A DNA stretch of 28,228 nucleotides from Planctomycetaceae bacterium UBA4732. Lineage in GTDB: Bacteria > Planctomycetota > Planctomycetia > Gemmatales > Gemmataceae. The notes under the pieces are model-generated. The model was not told the DNA's origin. It saw only the letters and a program-made list of their open reading frames with translations, and did no database searches. A program made the position numbers and the translations under genes. Location: positions 14,196-42,423 of the forward strand of contig DHJA01000293.1 in NCBI GenBank assembly GCA_002404095.1, given 5' to 3'. This document shows positions 6,267 to 13,158 of the stretch, piece by piece. Numbering within the stretch: the stretch's first letter is position 1; each line of letters begins with the position of its first letter.

Positions 6267-8189
6267 TTACCGCGCCACGGCCACCCCATTAATCGCCACC
6301 GCCGCCTCTCGTCCAAGCGCCTTTCGCACTGTCGCGCAGATTCCCGGCACGTCCAGACCCAATTCCGCCAGTAATTCCGCGCGTTCGCCGTGTTCGACGA
6401 AGCGATCCGGCAATCCGAGGCGGACGATATTCCGCGTATCAAGCCGGGCGGCGTTGGCCGCCTCCAAGAGGGCGCTGCCGAAGCCGCCTTCCAGCGTGCC
6501 CTCTTCCACCGTCACCACCAACGGCAGTTCCTCCACCGCCTTCAGAAGCGTCGTCTTGTCCAGCGGCTTGGCGAAGCGGGCGTTGATGACGCCGATGTTC
6601 AGGCCGTCTTCCCGCAACGCTTGCGCCGCCTTCACACATGCGTTAAACAGCGTCCCGAACGCCACCAGCACGCCGTCGTCGCCCCACTCGTACACCTCGG
6701 ATTGGCCGAGTTCCAGCGGGGTCACGCTCCGCTCGACGCGCTCCAGGTTCGCCTTCGGATAGCGCAGCGCCGCGGGGCCGTCGTGCGTCAGCGCGAACTT
6801 GAGCATCGGCGCCACGTCGTACTCGTCGCCCGGCGCCATGACCACGAAGTTCGGGAAGAGCCGTAGATACGGCACGTCGAAGGCGCCGTGATGCGTCGGG
6901 CCGTCCGGCCCCGTCAGGCCGGCGCGGTCCAGGCAGAACGCCACCGGCAGGTTCTGCAACGCCACTTCCTGGAACAGCTGGTCGAACGAGCGTTGCAGAA
7001 ACGTCGAATAGATGTCCACAATGGGCCGCATTCCCGCCTTGGCCATGCCGGCTGCGAAGGCGACGGCGTGCGATTCGCAGATGCCCACGTCGAAGAAGCG
7101 GTCGGGAAACTCCGCGCGTACCTTCTCAAGCTTGTTGCCCTGGCACATGGCCGCCGTCAGCACCGTGACGCGCTTGTCGGCCGTCATCGCCTGGTGGATG
7201 CCGTTGCTCACGGCGTCGGTGTAGCCGCGGGCGCCGCCGCGCTTCAGCGCCAGGATGGTGCGCTCCGGCCCGACCTTCTCGAACACCGGCGGCGTGTGAT
7301 ATGTCACCGGGTCGGCGCTGGCTTGTGCGACGCCGTGACCCTTCTGCGTCAAAACGTGCAGCAAAACAGGGCCTTTCTGCTCCTTCACGTCGCGCAGCCA
7401 GCGGCGCAGCGATGGCAGGTCGTGGCCGTCCACCGGGCCGAAGTAGCGGAAGCCCATCTCCTCGAACAACATGCCGCCCGTCAGGAACGCCTTCAACCCA
7501 TCCTTGATCTGCTCCAGCGCGTGCGTGGCTACGCCGCCCAGGAGCGGCACGCGCGCCAGCAGATCGCGGACGTGGCGCTTAGAATCCTGGTAGAAATGCG
7601 TCATGCGCGCCTGGTCTAGGCAAGACGCCAGGGCGCCGACGCGCGGGCAGATTGACATCTCGTTGTCATTGAGGATGACCAATAGATCCTTGCGAAGGCC
7701 GCCGGCGTTGTTCAACGCCTCGAAGACGATGCCCGATGGCAAGGCGCCGTCGCCGATCACCGCGACGCTGCGGCGGTCGCTTTCGCCCATCAGGTCGTCG
7801 CCGGCCTTCAGGCCAAGGGCGCACGACACGCTGCATCCGGCGTGGCCGGTCATAAACAGGTCATAGTCGCTCTCGTTGGGATTCGGATAACCCATGAGTC
7901 CGCCGCGCGTGCGCAGGCCGCTGAACTCGGCATAACGGCCGGTGATGAGCTTATGCGGATATATTTGATGGCCGGTGTCCCAAATGAGACGGTCGCGGCT
8001 AAAGTCGAAAGTCAGGTGCAGCGCCAGGCACAACTCGATGACGCCGAGGTTGCTGGCGAAGTGGGCCGGGCGGATGCTGAGAACGCGCACCAGCTCGTCG
8101 CGCATTTCCACTGCCAATTCGGAAAGCTGGGCGTCCGTGAGGCCGTGGAGGTCGGCGGGCGACGCGATTTGCGATAGGAGTGCGCTCAT
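6267..8189 (-). CDS. dxs: 1-deoxy-D-xylulose-5-phosphate synthase
   Basis: DXS condenses pyruvate and glyceraldehyde 3-phosphate to 1-deoxy-D-xylulose 5-phosphate, the first step of the MEP isoprenoid pathway. It uses thiamine diphosphate. The protein has 640 residues from this start, normal for the family. Visible motifs include 'HFASNLGVIELCLALH', 'WDTGHQIYPHKLITGR', the ThDP/Mg motif 'VIGDGALPSG' near 144-153 with 'ILNDNEMSI' about 20 residues later, 'GPVDGHDLPSL', and the transketolase-like 'CLDRAGLTGPDGPTHHG'. The frame stays open to a GTG at 8249 that would overlap the ispA stop. Homologues usually begin close to 'MSALLSQIASPADL', so ATG 8189 is preferred. Translational coupling through the GTGA at 8249 remains possible. 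ispA lies directly upstream, giving a coherent isoprenoid operon. Confidence 0.93.
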   Translation of the reverse strand: MSALLSQIASPADLHGLTDAQLSELAVEMRDELVRVLSIRPAHFASNLGVIELCLALHLTFDFSRDRLIWDTGHQIYPHKLITGRYAEFSGLRTRGGLMGYPNPNESDYDLFMTGHAGCSVSCALGLKAGDDLMGESDRRSVAVIGDGALPSGIVFEALNNAGGLRKDLLVILNDNEMSICPRVGALASCLDQARMTHFYQDSKRHVRDLLARVPLLGGVATHALEQIKDGLKAFLTGGMLFEEMGFRYFGPVDGHDLPSLRRWLRDVKEQKGPVLLHVLTQKGHGVAQASADPVTYHTPPVFEKVGPERTILALKRGGARGYTDAVSNGIHQAMTADKRVTVLTAAMCQGNKLEKVRAEFPDRFFDVGICESHAVAFAAGMAKAGMRPIVDIYSTFLQRSFDQLFQEVALQNLPVAFCLDRAGLTGPDGPTHHGAFDVPYLRLFPNFVVMAPGDEYDVAPMLKFALTHDGPAALRYPKANLERVERSVTPLELGQSEVYEWGDDGVLVAFGTLFNACVKAAQALREDGLNIGVINARFAKPLDKTTLLKAVEELPLVVTVEEGTLEGGFGSALLEAANAARLDTRNIVRLGLPDRFVEHGERAELLAELGLDVPGICATVRKALGREAAVAINGVAVAR

Positions 8190-8245
8190 GGGGAAGATCC
8201 ACCCAGGTAAAGAGACCGGCGGGCCGAGCATCTTACTCGCCCCGT

Positions 8246-9223
8246 TCACCGATCACGTTCTAACACGAAGGACGCCAGGGCCAGCAATTGGCCGGCGGCC
8301 GGCCCTAGCGGGGCCAGCTGCTCGCGCGCCTCGCGGCACAGGCGTTCGGCGCGGCGGCGGCTTTCCGGAACCCCAAGCAATCCGGGGTAGGTCAACTTGC
8401 CGCGGGCGGCGTCCTTCCCCACGCGCTTGCCGGTCTGGTCGGCGGAGCCTTCCACGTCCAGCAAGTCGTCGGTGATCTGAAAGGCCAGCCCGAGTCGCCA
8501 ACCGTAGCCATCGAGACGTTCCAGTGTCTCCGGCGGCGGCGATTCGGGGGCGTATGCGGCCAGGGCGCCCAGCACCAAACTAGCTCGCATCAGGGCGCCC
8601 GTCTTACGAGCGTGCAAACGTTCCAACGCTTCAAGTTTCCCATCGAGTCCGTGTGCCACGGCCGTCTCGGCCGTGTTTGGACTTTGTACCTTCCGCACGG
8701 CCGAGACGGCCGTGGCACACCAAGCCATGTCGTCCACTTGGCCGCCGATCATACCCGCTGGGCCGGCGGCGCGGGCCAAAGTCTTACAACAGGCGGCGGC
8801 CGTCGCGGGCGGATAGCCCTCGGCCAGTACCTGGAAGGCCATCGTTTGCAGGGCGTCGCCGGCGAGGATGGCCAACGCCTCGCCGAATTTCTTGTGGCAC
8901 GTCGGTAGGCCGCGGCGAAGGTCGTCGTCGTCCATGGCCGGCAGGTCGTCGTGAATGAGCGAGTAGGCGTGGATCATTTCCACCGCACACGCCGCCGGCC
9001 ACAGGTCGGCCCCTTCGCGGCCACACGCCTCCGCCGCCAACACGACCAAGGCCGGCCGCAGCCGTTTGCCTGGCGCTAGTAAGCTATAGAGCATCGCCTC
9101 GCGCAACGATTCCGGGAACCCATTTTCGGGCCGCAGCGCTTCACTCAACCGCTCTTCCACGCGGGAGCGAATCTCCACCAGACGCCGGCTCAGGTCGTGC
9201 AATCCGTCTCTCCACCGGCGCAC
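8246..9223 (-). CDS. ispA: Polyprenyl (farnesyl/geranylgeranyl) diphosphate synthase with an in-frame palindromic insertion
   Basis: This 325-residue protein is a trans-isoprenyl diphosphate synthase that chain-elongates allylic diphosphates with IPP. The first Asp-rich motif is 'DDLPAMDDDDLRRG' and the second 'DDLLDVEGSADQTGK', with 'GKRLRPALV' and 'KTGAL' also present. Family members of this type are near 295-300 residues. The excess is explained by about 24 extra residues between 'GGQVDDMA' and 'GLDGKLEALERLHARKTG', exactly where a 70-bp perfect inverted repeat (8651-8720) lies. The extra peptide starts 'WCATAVSAVRKVQSP' and is read in frame without a stop. Start is a GTG at 9223. Product chain length (C15 or C20) cannot be decided. 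It is followed by dxs. Confidence 0.92.
   Translation of the reverse strand: MRRWRDGLHDLSRRLVEIRSRVEERLSEALRPENGFPESLREAMLYSLLAPGKRLRPALVVLAAEACGREGADLWPAACAVEMIHAYSLIHDDLPAMDDDDLRRGLPTCHKKFGEALAILAGDALQTMAFQVLAEGYPPATAAACCKTLARAAGPAGMIGGQVDDMAWCATAVSAVRKVQSPNTAETAVAHGLDGKLEALERLHARKTGALMRASLVLGALAAYAPESPPPETLERLDGYGWRLGLAFQITDDLLDVEGSADQTGKRVGKDAARGKLTYPGLLGVPESRRRAERLCREAREQLAPLGPAAGQLLALASFVLERDR
8651..8720. repeat. Perfect inverted repeat inserted in frame within the prenyl synthase gene
   Basis: Two perfect 25-base arms (8651-8675 and 8696-8720, core gccacggccgtctcggccgtg shortened to its first 20 bases: gccacggccgtctcggccgt) flank a 20-base loop. It lies entirely inside the ispA-like reading frame and adds about 24 codons that the family lacks. 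No obvious target-site duplication is visible. It looks like a dispersed palindromic element, comparable in behaviour to Rickettsia palindromic elements that insert in coding genes, but with no sequence relation claimed. Confidence 0.85.
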
Positions 9224-9452
9224 CTGCGCCGTGGTCCTAATCTATGATAACGAACCGTGGCTGGGATGTTACCATTAACCGCGCATTCTGGGCAATGTCA
9301 CTACGACGGGGAAAGAGACGGGCGCGTCGGCTCTTGGGGATTCTTGCGGTATCGGCTTCGTCCATCAGAGTGCGCAACCTGCTTGACGACGACGCTTGGT
9401 CGTGGGACTATCGGGACGGTGAAGCAAGTTATCACCCTCTTGAACAAAAGGC

Positions 9453-9510
9453 GTCGGGAGTCGATTTCATCGGGGGGATCGAAACGGGGTCGGTGAAAGC
9501 GACTCCCGAC
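9453..9510 (+). promoter_or_regulatory. Stable hairpin in the leader of the TPR-sulfotransferase gene
   Basis: Arms gtcgggagtcg (9453-9463) and cgactcccgac (9500-9510) pair perfectly. After one A-G mismatch, tttcatcg (9465-9472) pairs with cggtgaaa (9491-9498) with one G-U pair. That gives a ~20-step stem with an 18-base G-rich loop, ending 27 bases before the ATG at 9538. It may be a dispersed palindrome or a leader structure affecting expression. Confidence 0.55.
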
Positions 9511-9537
9511 CCCTGTTTCTTTTCGGAGCAGGGTGTC

Positions 9538-10602
9538 ATGGCAACGACCTCCGCCGCCTTTGCGACGGCCCAGATGTATCAGCAGGCGGGCGACTTCGAC
9601 CGAGCGCGGGAAGGCTACGACCAGGTCCTGCAAACCGACCCGGATCAGGCAGAGGCCTGTCACGGCCTGGGCGGGATCGCCTACCAATGCGGCCAATACG
9701 ACCAGGCCGTCGAGTGGCTTCGCCAGGCTGTCGCGCTGCAACCCGGGAACTCCCCCCTGCACAGCGACCTGGGCGCCGCGTACCGTGCGGCCGGCCGGCT
9801 CGCGGATGCGGAAAGCTGCTATCGCCAGGCGCTGCGGCTCCAGCCCGACCTGGCCCAGGCGTACAACAACCTGGGCAACGTCCTGAACAACCAGGGAAAG
9901 GCTGAGGAGGCGGCCGCGCGCTACTGGCTGGCGGTGCTGTCGAGTCCGACTTACGCCGAGGCTCGCCACAACCTTGGCCTGATCCTGTGGGCGCAGGGCC
10001 AGCCGGACGAGGCGCTGGACCAGTTCCGCTTCGCCACGCAAATTCGGCCGGACTTCGCCGAGGCGCACGCCAGCTGGGGTCTTCTGCTGCGCGAGCGGGG
10101 CCAGGCCGAAGAGGCGGCTTCCCGCCTGCGCGAGGCGGTGCGGCTGAGACCGGAAGAGGCGAAGAATCACTTCAACCTCGCCGCGGTCCTGCTCGAACAG
10201 GGCCGGGCGGGGGAGGCGGCGTCTCATTTCTCGGAGGCCGTCCGTCTCCGATCCGACTGGGCCGAGGCGCATCGCGCGCTGGGGGGTCGCGTTGGCGACG
10301 CTCGGCCGGCCGGGCGAGTCGGCAGCGCTGCTTGGAATGTCGCGCCGACTTCAGTCCACGGCGAGGGCCGGCGCCTTGCCGCCGGCCCCCGTCCCTGCTG
10401 TCGCGGCGCCGAGCGGCGTCCTCCGAGAGCCAGCGCCGGAATCCCACGACGCCGTGACCGGCGTCGCTTTCGAGTCGCTCCGGAAAATGAAACCGGCGGA
10501 GGCGGAGGCGCATTGTCGGGAGGCGCTGCGCCTCAAGCCGGACCTACCACGGCTGCTGGACGCCCTGGGTATGGCGTTGGTCAGGCAAGGCCGGCTGACT
10601 GA
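9538..10602 (+). CDS. TPR protein, N-terminal part of a frameshifted TPR-sulfotransferase
   Basis: Coding begins at ATG 9538 behind a GGAG ('MATTSAAFATAQMYQQAGDF'). It contains seven or so clear 34-residue TPR units, recognisable by repeats such as 'AEACHGLGGIAYQCGQYDQA', 'AQAYNNLGNVLNNQGKAEEA' and 'AEARHNLGLILWAQGQPDEA'. Genuine TPR coding stops near 10280, just after 'AEAHRALG'. A run of six G (10279-10284) then moves the frame, and the remaining ~100 codons to 10602 are out-of-frame. Removing one G would continue as 'ALGVALATLGRPGESAALL' in the frame used by the next feature. Together the two parts would form one TPR-sulfotransferase of about 880 residues, a common planctomycete architecture. 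The reading frame is also open upstream to 9244, but that part has no TPR character. Confidence 0.7.
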   Translation: MATTSAAFATAQMYQQAGDFDRAREGYDQVLQTDPDQAEACHGLGGIAYQCGQYDQAVEWLRQAVALQPGNSPLHSDLGAAYRAAGRLADAESCYRQALRLQPDLAQAYNNLGNVLNNQGKAEEAAARYWLAVLSSPTYAEARHNLGLILWAQGQPDEALDQFRFATQIRPDFAEAHASWGLLLRERGQAEEAASRLREAVRLRPEEAKNHFNLAAVLLEQGRAGEAASHFSEAVRLRSDWAEAHRALGGRVGDARPAGRVGSAAWNVAPTSVHGEGRRLAAGPRPCCRGAERRPPRASAGIPRRRDRRRFRVAPENETGGGGGALSGGAAPQAGPTTAAGRPGYGVGQARPAD

Positions 10603-12025
10603 GGCGCTCACGGCGTTTCACCACGCACTTCGGGTCGAGCCGGCCCTTGCCGAAACCTACCTTCACCTCGGCGTCGCCCTGCGAGAGCAAGGCGAGTTGG
10701 GAAAGGCGGTGGGCTATTTCCGGCACGCGCTGCGGTTGCGGCCCGGCCTGGTTGAGGCGCATAACCAGCTGGGGCTGGCGTTCGTCGATCTGGGCGACCT
10801 TGAGGCGGCGGAGGCCGCCTACCGGGAAGCCCTGGGCCTCCAGCCGGAATCGGTTTCCGTGCTGGTGCACCTGGGAGCCTTGCTCGAAGAGTTAGGGGAG
10901 GGCGATAAGGGCGCTGAACTGCTGCAGCGGGCGCTCCGCCTCGGTCCGGACGAATGGCAGACGCACACCCATTACGGCGCCTCGCTGGTCAACCTGGGCC
11001 GATTCGAGGAGGCGAGGACCCACTTCCTGCGCGCCCTGGAGATTCAGCCGGGTTGCGGGCCGACCTGGTTCTTCCTCGCCCGTGACGGCGGCCGGCCGCT
11101 CAGCGACGCGGACGTCGCCTACCTTCAGGCGCTGTTGCAACGCGAGCATCTCCTGCCGCGGGACCGGGTCAACCTGCACTTCGCGCTCGGGCGCGTCCAT
11201 GACCGGGTCAAAGAGTTTGACGAGGCGTTCCACCACTGCGAGCAGGGCAACGCCTGCAAGGCCCGGCTGCTGGAGCTGCGCGGGACGGCCTATCAGGAAG
11301 ACGCTCACGCTCGGCTCATGGATCGGACCATCGCCGCGTTCGGCCCGGCCTATTTCGAGCGCAGCCGTTCCTTCGGCGTCCCGGCCGAAGAGCCGATTTT
11401 CATCGTCGGAATGCCGCGTTCGGGTATTTCGCTGGTGGAGCAAATCCTGGCCAGCCACCCGGCCGTGCATGGGGCGGGCGAGCTGCGCCTGCTGAAGCAG
11501 TTCACGGACAACCTGGCGTCCGAGCTGGGCGGCGCAAGTGCGTATCCCGACTGCAGGGCGGGACTGGATGCGGAAACGTCGCGCCGGCTTGGGGAAGCCT
11601 ACGTCGAGAAGCTGCGCCGCCTGGGGAGAGGCAAGGCGCGGATCACGGACAAGATGCCCATGAACTTCCACCACCTGGGCGTCATCGCCACCCTGCTGCC
11701 GCGGGCGCCCATCATTCACTGCCGCCGCGACGCACGGGATGTGTGTTGGTCATGCTATTTCCAGAATTTCCGCGACATCGCCTTTGCCTGCGACCTGCGC
11801 AAGCTGGGCGCCTACTACCGGCAATACGAGCGACTCATGGCCCACTGGCGAACCGTGTTGCCCGTGCCCATGCTGGAAGTCTGCTACGAGGAGATGGTGG
11901 CCGACCCGGAGCGGGTCAGCCGGGAGATCGTCGCTTTTTGCCGGCTCCCGTGGCACGAGGGCTGTCTGGACTTTCATCAAACCCAGCGCGTGGTGCGCAC
12001 CCGTCCGCCGTTACAGCCAGCTTGA
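10292..12025 (+). CDS. TPR repeats plus sulfotransferase domain, C-terminal part of the frameshifted gene
   Basis: From 10292 this frame continues the TPR array, with the best repeats from 'AEAHCREALRLKPDLPRLL' onward. The segment 10340-10470 is poor and may be degraded. About residues 370-575 form a sulfotransferase domain, which in this family transfers sulfate from PAPS: 'EEPIFIVGMPRSGISLVEQI' (PAPS 5'-phosphosulfate loop), 'ITDKMPMNFHHLGVIATLLP' and 'IIHCRRDARDVCWSCYFQNF' (3'-phosphate-binding region). The loop normally reads RSGTTL; here it is RSGIS, a change likely to weaken PAPS binding. The frame ends early with 'RTRPPLQPA' because of a 71-bp duplication (repeat pair 11964-12001 and 12035-12072). 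The normal C-terminus follows in another frame. I regard the gene as probably inactive. Confidence 0.75.
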   Translation: MATLGRPGESAALLGMSRRLQSTARAGALPPAPVPAVAAPSGVLREPAPESHDAVTGVAFESLRKMKPAEAEAHCREALRLKPDLPRLLDALGMALVRQGRLTEALTAFHHALRVEPALAETYLHLGVALREQGELGKAVGYFRHALRLRPGLVEAHNQLGLAFVDLGDLEAAEAAYREALGLQPESVSVLVHLGALLEELGEGDKGAELLQRALRLGPDEWQTHTHYGASLVNLGRFEEARTHFLRALEIQPGCGPTWFFLARDGGRPLSDADVAYLQALLQREHLLPRDRVNLHFALGRVHDRVKEFDEAFHHCEQGNACKARLLELRGTAYQEDAHARLMDRTIAAFGPAYFERSRSFGVPAEEPIFIVGMPRSGISLVEQILASHPAVHGAGELRLLKQFTDNLASELGGASAYPDCRAGLDAETSRRLGEAYVEKLRRLGRGKARITDKMPMNFHHLGVIATLLPRAPIIHCRRDARDVCWSCYFQNFRDIAFACDLRKLGAYYRQYERLMAHWRTVLPVPMLEVCYEEMVADPERVSREIVAFCRLPWHEGCLDFHQTQRVVRTRPPLQPA

Positions 12026-12072
12026 GGCCGCGACGTCTGGACTTTCATCAAACCCAGCGCGTGGTGCGCACC
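11964..12072 (+). repeat. 38-bp direct repeat disrupting the sulfotransferase 3' end
   Basis: The 38 bases 11964-12001 (beginning gtctggactttcatcaaacc) are repeated exactly at 12035-12072, with 33 unrelated bases (12002-12034) between. The net gain of 71 bp is not a multiple of three, shifts the reading frame and truncates the protein. Either a tandem duplication with filler or an insertion with a long target duplication could produce it. Confidence 0.9.
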
Positions 12073-12189
12073 GCCAGCAACATGCAAGTTCGCCGGCCGG
12101 TGTACCAGAGTTCGGTGGGCTACTGGCGGAACTACGAGAAGCACCTGGGGCCGTTGCTCGAAACGCTGGCCGCCAGGTGCGGTGAGTGA
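12037..12189 (+). pseudogene. Displaced C-terminal tail of the sulfotransferase
   Basis: In the frame of the N-terminal part, the second repeat copy reads 'LDFHQTQRVVRTASNMQVRR', then 'PVYQSSVGYWRNYEKHLGPL' and 'LETLAARCGE' followed by a stop. This is the expected C-terminus of TPR-sulfotransferases ('SVGRWRRYEKHLGPL'-like). It has no start of its own and is orphaned by the 71-bp duplication. Confidence 0.75.
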
Positions 12190-12369
12190 CGACGGGCAAG
12201 GGGGTGCGGAAGCATTATCCGGGCTGGAAGCCTGTGTTGGCGCCGGACCCCACCGCCCCGGAGCCGCTCACGAAATTGGTCGCCGTGCAGTAGCAGCCGG
12301 CGATCGGCGACGTGGTCAGCGGCGGGAGGAACGGTTCGCCGAACGTGTCCACCGGATCAGGCGCGGGAT

Positions 12370-13026
12370 GTGCAAGAAAAGTTGGTGAAAGACTTCCCTA
12401 CAAACGCCGTTTACAGGCAGGAATTAGCGCGGTATCAAAACAATCTTGGCGTCCTATACAGTCAGGGCGACCGGCTCGTCCAGGCGGAGCGGAGCTATCG
12501 GCAGTCCGTACAGCAGTTGGAGGAACTGGTAAAAGCCAGTCCTGACGTGGCCGCTTACTGGCAAGACCTTATTGAATCGTATACCAACCTCATTAGTCTA
12601 CTAACGGTGACAGCCGCCTCATCCGAAGAAGTCGAGAAAGACTGGCGCCGGGTGGTGGAACTGAGGGAGAAGCTGGTTGTCGTTTACCCCAACATGGCCG
12701 AACTGCAAAGCGAACTGGATCTTGCCCTAGGAGGGTTGGCAGGCCTTCGCAACGTCGCGAAAAAATCCGAGGCTCGCCAACTCCTGGAAGAGGCCGTGCG
12801 GCGGCAGCGGTTTGCGGTTGAACTGTCCGAGAAGGACGAGAAACTCCCAGCGGCGGAGCGCGAGAAATTGGTTAACGGCTACGCCGACCGGGCAATCGCG
12901 CTGATTCGGCAAGTGGTAGCGCAGGGTTTAATGGATGCTGACGGCTTACAAAAGGCGGCGGATTTCGAGCCGCTGCGCTCGCGCGATGACTTCAAGAAGA
13001 TCATGTTGGAGCTGCAAAAGAAGTAA
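12370..13026 (+). CDS. TPR fragment, C-terminal remnant of a larger TPR (probably protein kinase) gene
   Basis: This 218-residue frame begins at a GTG with no clear ribosome-binding site and starts in the middle of a TPR unit ('VQEKLVKDFPTNAVYRQELA', then 'YQNNLGVLYSQGDRLVQAER'). The ending 'ALIRQVVAQGLMDADGLQKA' followed by 'DFEPLRSRDDFKKIMLEL' closely resembles the C-terminus of large planctomycete Ser/Thr kinases with TPR tails, known to me as a recurring architecture. The kinase domain and earlier TPRs are missing. The 180 bp upstream (12190-12369) show no TPR or kinase-like coding in any frame. I therefore read it as a 5'-truncated gene remnant, next to the damaged sulfotransferase gene. 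It could still be expressed as a small TPR protein. Confidence 0.6.
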   Translation: MQEKLVKDFPTNAVYRQELARYQNNLGVLYSQGDRLVQAERSYRQSVQQLEELVKASPDVAAYWQDLIESYTNLISLLTVTAASSEEVEKDWRRVVELREKLVVVYPNMAELQSELDLALGGLAGLRNVAKKSEARQLLEEAVRRQRFAVELSEKDEKLPAAEREKLVNGYADRAIALIRQVVAQGLMDADGLQKAADFEPLRSRDDFKKIMLELQKK

Positions 13027-13052
13027 GAATCGGTTCCGGAAGGAGCCTACCA

Positions 13053-13124
13053 ACGAGCCGCGACCGTGAGGGAGCGGTTTTTGGGCCGTCTCGGGATGTC
13101 CGCTCCCTGACGGTCGCGGCTCGT
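13053..13124. terminator. Inverted repeat between convergent genes, likely bidirectional terminator
   Basis: 25-base arms (13053-13077 and 13100-13124, core gagccgcgaccg) pair with a single mismatch around a 22-base loop. It lies between two genes that converge (stops at 13026 and 13159). The left arm is followed by a T-run (gcggttttt) on the plus strand, but inside the loop. The arm shares 'agccgcgacc' with the 2956-3019 family yet is otherwise distinct. Confidence 0.75.
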
Positions 13125-13158
13125 AACACCCTATTCTTATTTCTTCCTCAGCCAGCCG

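Noticed and set aside
6888..7619. Long plus-strand open frame opposite dxs
   Set aside because: It is antisense to strongly conserved DXS sequence, Arg/His-rich and without any family likeness; a shadow of high-GC coding.
8190..8249. GTG 8249 as start of dxs
   Set aside because: The extra 20 residues do not resemble DXS N-termini and there is no ribosome-binding site; coupling with the ispA stop keeps it as an alternative only.
10279..10284. Programmed ribosomal frameshift in the TPR gene
   Set aside because: A G6 run alone lacks a recognisable slippery heptamer with stimulator, and a second lesion downstream points to decay or sequence error.
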